Origin: Bacillota bacterium
Lineage (GTDB): Bacteria; Bacillota; Clostridia; Christensenellales; Aristaeellaceae
Length of the DNA stretch: 46,714 bases
Reading direction: 5' to 3'
Assembly (NCBI GenBank): GCA_023411175.1
Contig: JAEYPB010000073.1
Location: 1-46,714, forward strand
Position 1 is the first letter of the stretch. Each line of letters starts with the position of its first letter. Below the pieces are notes generated by a model. The model was not told where the DNA came from and made no database searches. It saw nothing but the letters and a program-made list of their open reading frames with translations. A program made the translations under genes and the position numbers. Below are positions 37,561-46,669 of this stretch, one piece after another.

Positions 37561-39915
37561 ATGCCCGTAAAAATTGCGCTGGCCGGCAACCCGAACTCCG
37601 GCAAGACCACCATGTTTAACGACCTGACCGGCAGCAGTCAGTACGTGGGCAACTGGCCGGGGGTCACCGTGGAGAAGAAGGAAGGCAAGCTCAAGGGCAG
37701 GCCCGACGTGGTCATTCAGGACCTGCCGGGCGTCTACTCGCTGTCGCCCTACACGCTGGAAGAGGTCGTGACGAGGAACTACCTCGTCCGTGAAAAGCCC
37801 GATGCGATCCTCAACATCGTGGACGGCACCAACATCGAGCGCAACCTCTACCTCACCACCCAGCTGACAGAACTGGGCATCCCGGTGGTGGTGGCGCTCA
37901 ACATGATCGACGTGGTGCGCAAAAACGGCGACCGCATCGACCTTGCAAAGCTCAGCCAGGCGCTCGGCTGCGAGGTGGTCGAGACCTCCGCGCTGAAGGG
38001 CGAGGGCTCCCAGGCCGCCGCCGCCCGCGCGGCGGAGATCGCGGCCGAGGGCGTAAAGAACGAGCCGCCCCACGTGTTTAACGGCAGCGTGGAGCACGCC
38101 ATCGCCCACATCGAGGAGGCCATCGAGGGCAAGGTGGACGGGGCGCGCACCCGCTGGTACGCCATCAAGCTCTTTGAGCGCGACGAAAAGGTCATCGCTC
38201 AGCTGAACCTGCCCCAGGCGACCCTGGACCACATCGAGCGAGACATCCGCGCCTGCGAGGCGGAGATGGACGACGACGCAGAGTCCATCATCACCAACCA
38301 GCGCTACGCGTTCATCGCGCAGGTGATGCATACGGCGGTCAAAAAGAAGAACCGGGGCGGCCACACCGCCTCCGACAGGATCGACCGGGTGGTGACCAAC
38401 CGCGTCCTGGCGCTGCCGATCTTCGCGCTCGTCATGTTCCTCGTGTACTTCATCGCCATCACCACCGTCGGCGGCGTCGCCACCGACTGGGCCAACGACG
38501 GCGTCTTCGGCGACGGCTGGCATCTCCTCGGGATCGGGGCTTCCCAGTACGAGGAGGCCGTCGGCGCGTATGAAGAGTCGATGGAGGCCGACGAAGCCTA
38601 CCAGGCCGCCTATGCGCAGTTCGAGGAAGGCGTTCTCGAAGAGGAGCCGGCGTTCACCGGCGCCGAGGAGCCCGACCCCGCCGCCTACGGCGTGTGGGTG
38701 CCCGGCGTCCCGGTGGTCGTGGAGGGCTGGCTGGACGCCGCGGGCACCGTGGACTGGCTGAAGAGCCTGGTTCTGGATGGCATCATCGGCGGCGTTGGCG
38801 CGGTATTGGGCTTCGTGCCGCAGATGCTGATCCTGTTTCTCATGCTGGCGCTTCTCGAGGACGTGGGCTACATGGCGCGGGTCGCCTTCATCATGGACCG
38901 CATATTCCGACGCTTCGGCCTTTCGGGCAAGAGCTTCATCCCGATGCTGATCGGCTCTGGTTGCAGCGTTCCGGGCATCATGGCCTCCCGAACCATTGAA
39001 AACGAGCGCGACCGGCGCATGACCATCATGACCACGTCGTTCATCCCCTGCGGCGCGAAGATGCCCATCGTCGGGCTGATCGCCGGCGCGCTGTTCGGCG
39101 GCGCGTGGTGGGTCGCGCCCAGCGCCTACTTCATCGGCGTGGCGGCGGTGGTCGTCTCCGGCGTGATCCTGAAGAAGACGAAGGCCTTCGCGGGCGACCC
39201 GTCGCCCTTCGTCATGGAGCTTCCGGCCTACCACGTGCCTTCGGCGGTCAACGTCGCCCGCTCCACCTGGGAGCGCGGATGGTCCTTCATCAAGCGCGCG
39301 GGCACGGTCATCCTGCTCGCCAGCGTCTTCATCTGGTTCACCTCCGGCTTCGGCTGGACGGACGGCGCCTTCGGCATGACGGAGGACATGGACCACTCGA
39401 TGCTGGCGGCCGTGGGCGGCTTCATCGCGCCAATCTTCGCGCCGCTGGGCTTTGCCGCCTGGCAGTCCGCCGTGGCAACCATCATGGGCCTTGTGGCGAA
39501 GGAAGAGGTCGTCGGCGTGTTCGGCGTGCTCTACGGCGTAGCGGGCGACGCGCTGGGCATGGTCGAAGAAGGCGTTTTCGGCGGTCTGGCCCCGATCGCG
39601 GCCCACTTCACCGCGCTTTCGGCCTTCAGCTTCCTCTTGTTCAACCTCCTGTGCGCGCCCTGCTTCGCGGCCATCGGGGCCATCCGCCGCGAGATGAACT
39701 CCCGCAAGTGGACGTGGATCGCCATCGGCTACCTGACCGCGTTCGCCTACGCCGTGGCCTTCATCTTCTACCAGATCGGCATCTCGTTCACCGAAGGCTT
39801 TACCTTCGGCACGCTCGCGGCGCTTCTCCTGCTGGCCGGTGGGGTCTACCTGATGGTTCGCCCGAACCGCTACGACGACAACCACCTACGCGACATCAAA
39901 GGAGTGACGGCTTAA
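37561..39915 (+). CDS. feoB: FeoB ferrous iron transporter
   Basis: This 784-residue inner-membrane Fe(II) permease has an N-terminal G domain: G1 GNPNSGKT, G3 DLPG, G4 NMID, with the G2/switch region YVGNWPGVTVEKK. A helical spacer follows to about 270, then the membrane part with two Gate regions (first GSGCSVPGIMASRTIEN, later LCAPCFAAIGAIRREM). Between the first two membrane helices there is an unusually long, acidic external loop (about 330-380, YEESMEADEAYQAAYAQFEE and on). The start is the ATG at 37561 behind GAGGGGGAAAG. The stop overlaps the next start as TAATG. Confidence 0.96.
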   Translation: MPVKIALAGNPNSGKTTMFNDLTGSSQYVGNWPGVTVEKKEGKLKGRPDVVIQDLPGVYSLSPYTLEEVVTRNYLVREKPDAILNIVDGTNIERNLYLTTQLTELGIPVVVALNMIDVVRKNGDRIDLAKLSQALGCEVVETSALKGEGSQAAAARAAEIAAEGVKNEPPHVFNGSVEHAIAHIEEAIEGKVDGARTRWYAIKLFERDEKVIAQLNLPQATLDHIERDIRACEAEMDDDAESIITNQRYAFIAQVMHTAVKKKNRGGHTASDRIDRVVTNRVLALPIFALVMFLVYFIAITTVGGVATDWANDGVFGDGWHLLGIGASQYEEAVGAYEESMEADEAYQAAYAQFEEGVLEEEPAFTGAEEPDPAAYGVWVPGVPVVVEGWLDAAGTVDWLKSLVLDGIIGGVGAVLGFVPQMLILFLMLALLEDVGYMARVAFIMDRIFRRFGLSGKSFIPMLIGSGCSVPGIMASRTIENERDRRMTIMTTSFIPCGAKMPIVGLIAGALFGGAWWVAPSAYFIGVAAVVVSGVILKKTKAFAGDPSPFVMELPAYHVPSAVNVARSTWERGWSFIKRAGTVILLASVFIWFTSGFGWTDGAFGMTEDMDHSMLAAVGGFIAPIFAPLGFAAWQSAVATIMGLVAKEEVVGVFGVLYGVAGDALGMVEEGVFGGLAPIAAHFTALSAFSFLLFNLLCAPCFAAIGAIRREMNSRKWTWIAIGYLTAFAYAVAFIFYQIGISFTEGFTFGTLAALLLLAGGVYLMVRPNRYDDNHLRDIKGVTA

Positions 39916-40064
39916 TGCTCGGCAACATCATCGTCGCGGCCATCGTACTGGCAATCGTCCTCATGGCCGCGCGGAAAGTTTTTAAAGACCGCAAAAAGGG
40001 CGGCTGCGGCTGTGACTGCAGCGGCTGCCCCTCCAGCGGCGCCTGCCACCCCGACAAGCGCTAG
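39915..40064 (+). CDS. FeoB-associated Cys-rich membrane protein
   Basis: The protein has 49 residues. One membrane helix (NIIVAAIVLAIVLMAARKVF) is followed by a basic stretch and a Cys cluster, GGCGCDCSGCPSSGAC (6 Cys). This small family is typically found behind feoB in Firmicutes and may bind Fe(II) at the inner face. The ATG overlaps the feoB stop (TAATG), so translation is coupled. Confidence 0.9.
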   Translation: MLGNIIVAAIVLAIVLMAARKVFKDRKKGGCGCDCSGCPSSGACHPDKR

Positions 40065-40076
40065 AAGTACGACATA

Positions 40077-40304
40077 CGGAGCCCCGGCGCTTTCGAGCCG
40101 GGGCTCCGCCCATCAACAAACTCTCCGCAAGGTTTTAATCGTGCCCGGCGGCGTGTACGCCGGGCACGGGATAGCGCCACCAGTACGCAAACCGGTGGCG
40201 CTATCCGCACTTTTGGTCAGTACGCCGCCCGGAAATCCCAAAGGATTTCAGGCGCACGCAGCACCTTTTCCTTAGCATCGAAAAAACCGCAGGGTTTTCG
40301 ATGC
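40077..40304 (-). repeat. Multi-hairpin repeat, copy B
   Basis: Read on the minus strand: H1 at 40304-40275, H2 at 40249-40232, H3 at 40206-40169, H4 at 40167-40141 and H5 at 40108-40077. The 174 bp from 40304 to 40131 align with 21981-22154. H5 has the same place but a wholly different stem (CGGAGCCCCGGC), and TTTGTTGAT precedes it in both copies. It starts two bases after the TAG stop of the permease gene. H5 may also serve as a terminator for the feo operon, though no T-tract follows. Confidence 0.85.
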
Positions 40305-40305
40305 C

Positions 40306-42315
40306 CTAGGCTCGCGCCGCGCCGTTTGCGCCGCCGACGATGGCCAGGTAGGCGCGGGAGGTCATCAGGTACGCCGCCACGTAAACCAGCGCGAAGACCA
40401 GGATGGTGACCGCCGTCACCGAGAGGAAAAGGCCCGTATTGATGAGGCCGAATGCCCGGAGGATCTTCGCCACCATCGGAAAGGCGAACGCCATGTGCAC
40501 CGCCGCCGCCAGAAGGGGCAGCGCGAACACCGTCAGCACCTGGGAGTTGATGGTCTTCTGTATCTCCCTTCGGGTCATGCCCACCTTTTTCAGGATGTCG
40601 AAGCGCTGGTTGTCCTCGTAGCCTTCCGTAATCTGCTTGAAGTACATGATGAGCACCGCCGCCAAGACGAACGTGAGCCCGAGGAGAAGCCCCAGGAACA
40701 ACAGCCCGCCGTAGATGCCGAGAAAGTCGCTCCACGCGCCCGCCGCAGACCGGAGGGCGAACGTCCCCAGCGCGTCCCGAAGGCCCGCTTCCAGCACCGT
40801 GCCCAGCGCGATCTGCGCATCCCGGTCCGCCGCCACGTCGAAGCTGTAGCCGTACGTGAAGGTCGAGGCGTTTTTGCCGTAGGCCGCCTTCTGCGCGCTG
40901 TAGAGCGCCAGCATGTCCCGCGCGTCGGGCACGAAGACGTAGAGCTGGGGGGTGACGGACACCGGGTTCGCGTCCGCGCCCACAAAGCCGCGAAGCCGTT
41001 TACCGACCCGGAAGCGCACGCCGCCGATGTCGACGGTTTCGCCCACGTCCACGCCTTCGGCGTACACGGCGGCCTCGCCCTCCTGAAGGATCAGCGCGAC
41101 GCCGCTTAGTCGGGTGTAGTCCTCAGCGGGCACGGCGTGCACCCTGATGAAGCGCCCGCCGGACACCGCCAGCGCCGCCGAGTCGTTGCCCAGCTTCAGC
41201 GCGCCGCCGTCCTCGTAGGCAGAGAAGGACAGGCTTCTGTAGTCGATCACGTTTTCGGGGGCGAGGCCCACCGCCCCCGCCGCCTTCAGCGCCGCCGCTT
41301 TCACCGCCGCCGGGGCCACCGGCCCCTCGGTATCGATGTTGATTTCAAAGTTTCGGGGGAACTGCACGCGCATGGCGTCCTCCATGCCGGCGTAGAGGCA
41401 GGTGGTGGAGGAGATCATGACAAGCACCATCGTCGAGAGGATGCAGATGGACGCGAGGCCCGCACCGTGGCGCTTCATCCGGTAGAACATGCCGGACACC
41501 GACACGAAGTGGCTGGTTCGGTAGTAGTAGCGCTTGTTCCGCCGAAGGATCTTGAGGAGCGCCACGCTGCCGGAGATGAAGAGCAGGTAGCTGCCGAGGA
41601 TGACCAGGATCACCGCCACAAAAAACCAGGCGAACGCGGCGACGGGGTTGTCCACGGTCAGCGCAAGGTAGTAGCCCCCGCCGAGGAGCAGCGCCCCCAG
41701 CGCGGCCAGCACATAGTTTGCCCGGGGCTCCCGCTCGCCCGCGCTGCCGCTCTTCAGAAGTTCCACCGGGCTCGACGCGCGCACCTGCAGAAGGTTCGCG
41801 ATCAGGATCAGAAGGAACACCGAGGCGAATAGGATGATTGTCGCGGCGATCGCAAAGGGCGACACGTTGAAACGGAAGGAGGCCGTCTTCGAGACGAGCC
41901 GCAGCATCACCATCTGCCCGAGCTTGCTGAAGAGAATCCCCACGCCGAGGCCCGAAGCCACGCCGAAGATGGCGACAAAGGCCGATTCCCACATCAGCAC
42001 CCGCGCGATGTGGCGCTTGCCCATGCCCAGCGCGCTGTACAGACCCAGCTCCGTCTTGCGCCGCTTCATCACGAAGCCGCTGGAGTAGAACAGGAAGATC
42101 GCCGCGAACAGCGCCACCACCCCGGTGCCAAAGCCCAGGATCATCTGGAGCATCGAGCCCCCGGCGATCTTCCCCACCTCCTCGTCGGAGGCCAGGAACA
42201 TTACGATGTAAAACATCGCCACCATGCCAACGGCGGTCAGCGCGTAGGGAAGGTAGATTTTACGGTTGTTTTTGATGTTCATCCGGGCGAGCCGGAGGTA
42301 GAGCGCGGTGGTCAT
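40306..42315 (-). CDS. BceB-like ABC transporter permease
   Basis: This 669-residue permease of the BceAB peptide-antibiotic detoxification class has ten membrane helices with a large extracellular domain between helices VII and VIII (about 315-530), where such transporters bind the antibiotic-target complex. FtsX-like segments read LGLYSALGMGKRHIARVLMW and ILKKVGMTRREIQKTINSQV. ATGA overlap with the ATPase gene shows coupling. It is the last gene of the module, and its TAG is followed after two bases by repeat copy B. Confidence 0.92.
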   Translation of the reverse strand: MTTALYLRLARMNIKNNRKIYLPYALTAVGMVAMFYIVMFLASDEEVGKIAGGSMLQMILGFGTGVVALFAAIFLFYSSGFVMKRRKTELGLYSALGMGKRHIARVLMWESAFVAIFGVASGLGVGILFSKLGQMVMLRLVSKTASFRFNVSPFAIAATIILFASVFLLILIANLLQVRASSPVELLKSGSAGEREPRANYVLAALGALLLGGGYYLALTVDNPVAAFAWFFVAVILVILGSYLLFISGSVALLKILRRNKRYYYRTSHFVSVSGMFYRMKRHGAGLASICILSTMVLVMISSTTCLYAGMEDAMRVQFPRNFEINIDTEGPVAPAAVKAAALKAAGAVGLAPENVIDYRSLSFSAYEDGGALKLGNDSAALAVSGGRFIRVHAVPAEDYTRLSGVALILQEGEAAVYAEGVDVGETVDIGGVRFRVGKRLRGFVGADANPVSVTPQLYVFVPDARDMLALYSAQKAAYGKNASTFTYGYSFDVAADRDAQIALGTVLEAGLRDALGTFALRSAAGAWSDFLGIYGGLLFLGLLLGLTFVLAAVLIMYFKQITEGYEDNQRFDILKKVGMTRREIQKTINSQVLTVFALPLLAAAVHMAFAFPMVAKILRAFGLINTGLFLSVTAVTILVFALVYVAAYLMTSRAYLAIVGGANGAARA

Positions 42316-43076
42316 CGCCGGTCACCGCCCGTCGCCATCAGGGTCAGCGCGGAAGCGATCTTCTGGTAGAGCGCGTCGTTGTCCGCCTGCCCGCGATAAA
42401 TCTGGTGGAACACCTCGCCGTCCTTGATGAAGAGCACGCGGCTGGCGTGGCTGGCCGCCCGGGTCGAGTGGGTGACCATAAGAACCGTCTGCCCGCTCCG
42501 GTTGATCTCGCCGAACAGGCGGAGGAGCTCGTCGGCGGACCGGGAGTCCAGCGCGCCGGTGGGCTCGTCCGCCAGCACCAGCATGGGCCTCGTAATCAGC
42601 GCCCGGGCGATGGCGGCGCGCTGCTTCTGCCCGCCGGACACCTCGTAGGGGTACTTTTTCAGGATTTCCGTGATGCCCAGTTTTTCGGCTACGGGCATAA
42701 GGCGCTCCCGCATCTCGGGGTAGGCCGTGCCCGCCAGCACCAGCGGCAGGTAGATGTTGTCCTCCAGCGAGAAGGTGTCGAGCAGGTTGAAGTCCTGAAA
42801 CACAAAGCCCAGATTTTCCCGCCGGAAGGCGGCGATGTCCCGGTCCTTTACGCCGGACAGCGCTTTTCCCGAAAGCCGGATCTCGCCGCCGGTGGGGCGG
42901 TCGAACGCCGCGAGCAGGTTTAACAGCGTCGTCTTGCCGGAGCCGGACTCGCCCATGATCGCGACGAATTCCCCCGGCTCCACCGCAAAGGACACACTTT
43001 TAAGCGCCTCCACCCTCTGCGCGCCGAAGCGCGTGGTGTAGGTCTTCTTCAGGCTTTCAACTTCCAGTATGGCCAT
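42312..43076 (-). CDS. BceA-like ABC transporter ATPase
   Basis: This 254-residue ATP-binding subunit has Walker A GESGSGKTT, Q-loop FVFQDFNLLDTFS, signature VSGGQKQRAAIARAL, Walker B LVLADEPTGALD and H-loop VTHSTRAA. It pairs with the permease immediately downstream. The start is the ATG at 43076, 8 bases behind GGAGG; a longer frame to 43139 has no ribosome site. Confidence 0.95.
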   Translation of the reverse strand: MAILEVESLKKTYTTRFGAQRVEALKSVSFAVEPGEFVAIMGESGSGKTTLLNLLAAFDRPTGGEIRLSGKALSGVKDRDIAAFRRENLGFVFQDFNLLDTFSLEDNIYLPLVLAGTAYPEMRERLMPVAEKLGITEILKKYPYEVSGGQKQRAAIARALITRPMLVLADEPTGALDSRSADELLRLFGEINRSGQTVLMVTHSTRAASHASRVLFIKDGEVFHQIYRGQADNDALYQKIASALTLMATGGDRR

Positions 43077-43147
43077 CTTTTGATCCTCCGAATTTAGTTT
43101 ACGGCCATATTGTACAATCCTGAGGCGGGCCGGAGCCATCGATCCGG

Positions 43148-43177
43148 CTTACATTTCCCCCGGCCAATCTTACATTT
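43148..43177 (-). promoter_or_regulatory. Candidate BceR-type operator upstream of the transporter genes
   Basis: AAATGTAAG occurs twice on the minus strand (43177-43169 and 43156-43148), exactly 21 bases apart, that is two helical turns. It lies 70-100 bases before the ATPase start. A TACAAT at 43114-43109 could be the -10 box. Confidence 0.45.
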
Positions 43178-43212
43178 TGGAAAGGTTCCCGCCCGAATGG
43201 AAAGCCGGGCGG

Positions 43213-44190
43213 CTATTCCACCGGCAGCGGCCTTGTCTCAAGCGCCAGCCGAACCGCCGTGCCCGCTCCCGGCGCTGAAGCAATGGAGATGCCGTGGCCC
43301 AGCTTTTTCGTCACCCGGCGGCACAGGTACAGCCCGATGCCGGTGGCGCGCTTGTCGTACCGGCCGTTGAGGCCTGTGTAGCCCTTTTCAAACACCCGGG
43401 GCAAATCCTCCGGCGCGATGCCGATGCCGTCGTCCTCGACGACGAGGGTGCAGGGCGCCTCCAGCCGGATCGTAATCGTGCCGCCGGGCGCGTACTTGAC
43501 CGCGTTTGACAGCACCTGCTCCACCACGAAGAGCAGCCACTTCTCGTCCGTCAGCGCCCGCGCGCCCACCGGCTCGTACCGAAGCGAGATCTTCCCCCGG
43601 ATGAAGAGCGCCGCGTACTTCCTGAGCGCCTGCCGGATCACGCCGTCAAGGTCGACTTCCCGGAGCACATAGTCGGTGGACTCGCTGTCCAGCCTCAGGT
43701 AGCAAAGCGCCATCTCCACGTACTGCTCGATGCGGAAAAGCTCCGCCGAAAGGGCGCGGGCGTCCAGCGTCCGCTCTTCCAGCAGGAGCCGCTGGGCGGC
43801 GATGGGCGTCTTGATCTGGTGGGCCCAGAGGGTGTAGTACTCCGCCATGCCGCCGATCTGCGCGGATGCCTCGCTCAGCCGCCGCGCGGCGTCGTCAAAC
43901 AGCGCCCGGATGAGCACCTGATACCCCGCCTCAATTTCGTCTTCCGGCGCGGGCAGGCGCTCGAGCGACACGGAAACCTCATTGACCATCTCCCGAAGAA
44001 GCGTGCGCTTCTCCCGGTAGCGCCGGAAATCCCTAAGCCAGAAGGCCACCACCGCCACAAGGCTCAGCGCGCCGCCGTAGAGCGTCGCCTGCCACGGAAG
44101 GCCGTACAGAAAAAACACCCCGGCGAAGATGCCCGCGCACAGGATGAGAAGCGCCGCGCCCGAAGCGCGGGCTTTGAAGTATGCAAGCAT
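43213..44190 (-). CDS. BceS-like intramembrane-sensing histidine kinase
   Basis: This 325-residue kinase has two membrane helices (about 10-50) joined by only a few residues (LPWQA), so it has no external sensor and probably reads the transporter's state. The H-box is TLWAHQIKTPIAA with H124. The ATPase domain shows SNAVKYAP (N-box), DDGIGIAP (G1) and TGIGLYLC (G2). It follows the regulator gene after 15 bases. Confidence 0.93.
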   Translation of the reverse strand: MLAYFKARASGAALLILCAGIFAGVFFLYGLPWQATLYGGALSLVAVVAFWLRDFRRYREKRTLLREMVNEVSVSLERLPAPEDEIEAGYQVLIRALFDDAARRLSEASAQIGGMAEYYTLWAHQIKTPIAAQRLLLEERTLDARALSAELFRIEQYVEMALCYLRLDSESTDYVLREVDLDGVIRQALRKYAALFIRGKISLRYEPVGARALTDEKWLLFVVEQVLSNAVKYAPGGTITIRLEAPCTLVVEDDGIGIAPEDLPRVFEKGYTGLNGRYDKRATGIGLYLCRRVTKKLGHGISIASAPGAGTAVRLALETRPLPVE

Positions 44191-44205
44191 TTTAGCCCTC
44201 CCCCG

Positions 44206-44877
44206 CTACAAAACGATGTAGCCCAGGCCCTTTTTTGTTTCAATGAAGTCGGAAAGCCCCGCGCCCTCCAGCTTGCGCCGGAGCCGCGACACATTGACCG
44301 ACAGCGTGTTTTCGTCCACAAAGCTGTCGCTCTCCCACAGCCGCTCGATCAGCGCCTCCCGGGAGACGACCTCGCCCCGGCGCTCGATCAATGTCATCAG
44401 GATGCGCAGCTCGTTTCGCGTGAGGTCCAGCCGCCGGCCGTCGTAGTGCAGGCTCGCGTCGGAGGCGTTCAAGACGGCCCCCCGGTGCTCGATCAGGTCG
44501 CTGTGCCCGGCGAAGTCGTAGGCGCGGCGCATCATCGCCTGCACCTTGGCGGTCAGCACGCTGGGGTCAAAGGGCTTGGCGAGGAAGTCGTCCCCGCCCA
44601 TCGAAATGGCCATCACGATGTTCATGCTCTCCGACGCGCTGGACAGGAAGATCACCGGCACTTTCGAGACCTTTCGGATCTCGGCGCACCAGTGGTAGCC
44701 GCTGAAAAAGGGCAGCGAGATGTCCAGGAGCACCAGCTGCGGGTCATAGCGCGTGAACTCCGAAAGTACGTTTTGAAAGTCCCGGACCGCGCGGGCCTCG
44801 TACCCCCAGGACGCGAGGTGCCGCTCCAGCGCGCCCGCGATGGTCAGATCGTCCTCGACGATCAGGATCCGATGCAT
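44206..44877 (-). CDS. BceR-like response regulator (OmpR family)
   Basis: This 223-residue protein has a receiver domain with acidic pocket E8-D9-D10, phosphoacceptor D52 (LLDISLP) and Lys in AKPFD near 101. The C-terminal winged helix (DENTLSVNVSRLRRKLEGAG) binds DNA. It should activate the downstream transporter genes on antibiotic stress. The start is the ATG at 44877 behind GAAGGTGAG. Confidence 0.94.
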   Translation of the reverse strand: MHRILIVEDDLTIAGALERHLASWGYEARAVRDFQNVLSEFTRYDPQLVLLDISLPFFSGYHWCAEIRKVSKVPVIFLSSASESMNIVMAISMGGDDFLAKPFDPSVLTAKVQAMMRRAYDFAGHSDLIEHRGAVLNASDASLHYDGRRLDLTRNELRILMTLIERRGEVVSREALIERLWESDSFVDENTLSVNVSRLRRKLEGAGLSDFIETKKGLGYIVL

Positions 44878-44988
44878 GTTCTCACCTTCTCCCGACGAGT
44901 GTACCACAGAAAACCGAAAAAGTTAAGCGCGGTTGACGCGCGCCGCGCCAGGGCGTATCATGAAAAAAATCGCGAGGGGAGCAAACCA

Positions 44989-45705
44989 ATGATTTTAAAG
45001 TGCGCGCGGCGCATCCTGATCCCGGCTCTGGCCATTTTGGCGCTTATCGCCATCGCCTTCGGCGCGTTTCTTCTGTCCAAATCCCGCTCGTTCCAGCTCT
45101 TCGGCCGCCTCGTGACCCGCGTGGAGACGGACAAAAAGCTGATCGCGCTGACCATTGACGACGGGCCTTCGGCGCGAACCTCCGGCATCCTTGAAGCCTT
45201 CCGCGCGCTGGACATCCCGGCCACGTTCTTTTTGTGCGGCGAGGCCATCGAGGCGCGCCCGGCGGATGCGCGGGCGATCATCGCGGCGGGACACGCGGTG
45301 GGCAACCACACCTACAGCCACCGGCGAATGCTGCTGGTATCGCTCGCGGACTGCGCGCGCGAAGTCGGCGAAACCAGCCGCCTGATCCGCGAGGCCGGAT
45401 ATGAAGGAGAGCTCTACTTCCGTCCGCCCTACTTCAAGCGGCTGATCGCGCTGCCCTGGTACCTTGCGCGCGAGGGCATCACCACGGTGCTGGCGGACGT
45501 GGAGCCGGAGACGGCGCTGGGCGCGGACGCGGACGCCCATTTGCTGGCGGATTACATGACGGCTCAGGCGCGCCCCGGCTCGATCATCCTGATGCACGCG
45601 ATGTACAACGAAAGCGCCCTCGAGGCCATTCGCCTCGCGGCGCCGCGACTCATGGCGGAGGGCTATTCCTTTGTGACCGTGGAGCAACTTATTGGGGAGG
45701 GCTGA
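44989..45705 (+). CDS. Polysaccharide deacetylase (NodB domain)
   Basis: This 238-residue membrane-anchored carbohydrate esterase (CE4) has an N-terminal membrane helix (residues 9-29), then a NodB domain outside the cell. The metal triad is D58 with H107 and H111 (NHTYSH), and the base is D57 in TIDDGPS. The later motifs RPPYFK and HAMYNESAL are typical. It would deacetylate peptidoglycan or a similar polymer. The start is the ATG at 44989 behind GAGGGGAG. It is divergent from the bceR-like gene, which suggests a cell-wall-stress locus. Confidence 0.92.
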   Translation: MILKCARRILIPALAILALIAIAFGAFLLSKSRSFQLFGRLVTRVETDKKLIALTIDDGPSARTSGILEAFRALDIPATFFLCGEAIEARPADARAIIAAGHAVGNHTYSHRRMLLVSLADCAREVGETSRLIREAGYEGELYFRPPYFKRLIALPWYLAREGITTVLADVEPETALGADADAHLLADYMTAQARPGSIILMHAMYNESALEAIRLAAPRLMAEGYSFVTVEQLIGEG

Positions 45706-45723
45706 CGATGGACGAAGTGGCCG

Positions 45724-46617
45724 CTAGCCCGCAGCCCGCGCGCCCGGCACCCGGATGCTGGCGACGACGCCCAAGATGACCAGCGCGCCGCCGACCATGT
45801 GCCGCCAGGTGAGCGCGTCCCCCAGAAGCAGCACCGAAAACAGCGTGCCGAAGATGGGCACGAGGTTCATCAGGAACGCGGATGTCGAAGGCTTGAGCCT
45901 TCGAAGCCCGAAGTTGTACATCAGAAACGCCGCCACCGAGCACGCCGCGCCCAGGTACAGAAGCATCAGAAGCGACGGCATATCCGGCATGCGCCAATCG
46001 TCCGCCTCCAAAAGCGCGAAGGGCAGAAAGCCCGCGAAGCCCGCAAGCGTTTGATAGTAGGACAGCGTGACCGCCGGGAACCGCCCGACCACCTTGCGGG
46101 TCGAGAAGATGTAGGCAGCCCACACCACGCCGGTGCCCAGGAGGATCAGGTTCCCGAGCAGCGGGTTCTCCGCGCCCTCCGCGCTTTCGGAGCCCACCGA
46201 CACCAGGTACACCCCCACCACCGCGAGGATTATCCCCAGCACCTGCCGGAGGGTGATGGGCGTCTTATACATCAGGCACTCGCCGACGAGGGTGATCGCC
46301 GGGTACGAAGCCACGATCAGCGCGGCGCTGGAGGCCGTGGTCATCGCCAGCCCGACGTTTTCCAGAAGGAAGTACAGCGTGATGCCCATGAAGCCGCTGA
46401 AGGCGATGGGCAGGAATTCCCGCCAGGTGGGGCGGGCGCGCTCCTTCATGACGAGCCGCGCGGCCCCGAGAAGGATCAGCGCCACCAGAAACCGCGTAGC
46501 CGCCAGCGTGATGGGCCCAAAGCTGCGGTAGGCTACCTTGGTGGCAATAAAAGACGTGCTCCAGATCAGGAGCGCGCCGATGGTCGCGAGGTAATGCCAG
46601 CCGCTTTTTTCGTTCAT
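45724..46617 (-). CDS. EamA/DMT-family transporter
   Basis: This 297-residue protein has ten membrane helices in two EamA repeats (first repeat IWSTSFIATKVAYRSFGPIT and LYFLLENVGLAMTTASSAAL; second from about 155, with VVWAAYIFSTRKVV). It probably exports a metabolite; the substrate is unknown. The start is the ATG at 46617, 6 bases behind AAAGGAG; the ATG directly before it (46620) is also possible. Confidence 0.92.
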   Translation of the reverse strand: MNEKSGWHYLATIGALLIWSTSFIATKVAYRSFGPITLAATRFLVALILLGAARLVMKERARPTWREFLPIAFSGFMGITLYFLLENVGLAMTTASSAALIVASYPAITLVGECLMYKTPITLRQVLGIILAVVGVYLVSVGSESAEGAENPLLGNLILLGTGVVWAAYIFSTRKVVGRFPAVTLSYYQTLAGFAGFLPFALLEADDWRMPDMPSLLMLLYLGAACSVAAFLMYNFGLRRLKPSTSAFLMNLVPIFGTLFSVLLLGDALTWRHMVGGALVILGVVASIRVPGARAAG

Positions 46618-46637
46618 CATTGGCTCCTTTGCGCGGG

Positions 46638-46669
46638 AATAATGGGGTTCCGCACGGAACCCCATTATT
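46638..46669 (-). terminator. Strong hairpin just upstream of the EamA gene
   Basis: AATAATGGGGTTCC and GGAACCCCATTATT form a perfect 14-bp stem with loop GCAC. It ends 18 bases before the start codon on the minus strand and has no T-tract, so it could be a leader structure or the end of a neighbouring transcript. Confidence 0.5.

Noticed and set aside
37342..39885. An 847-codon open frame on the minus strand
   Set aside because: It is antisense to feoB, rich in His/Arg/Glu, and has no family pattern; a product of high GC.
43819..45705. A 628-codon open frame on the plus strand
   Set aside because: Its first part is the complement of the BceR/BceS-like genes. Only the last 238 codons (from 44989) read as the polysaccharide deacetylase.
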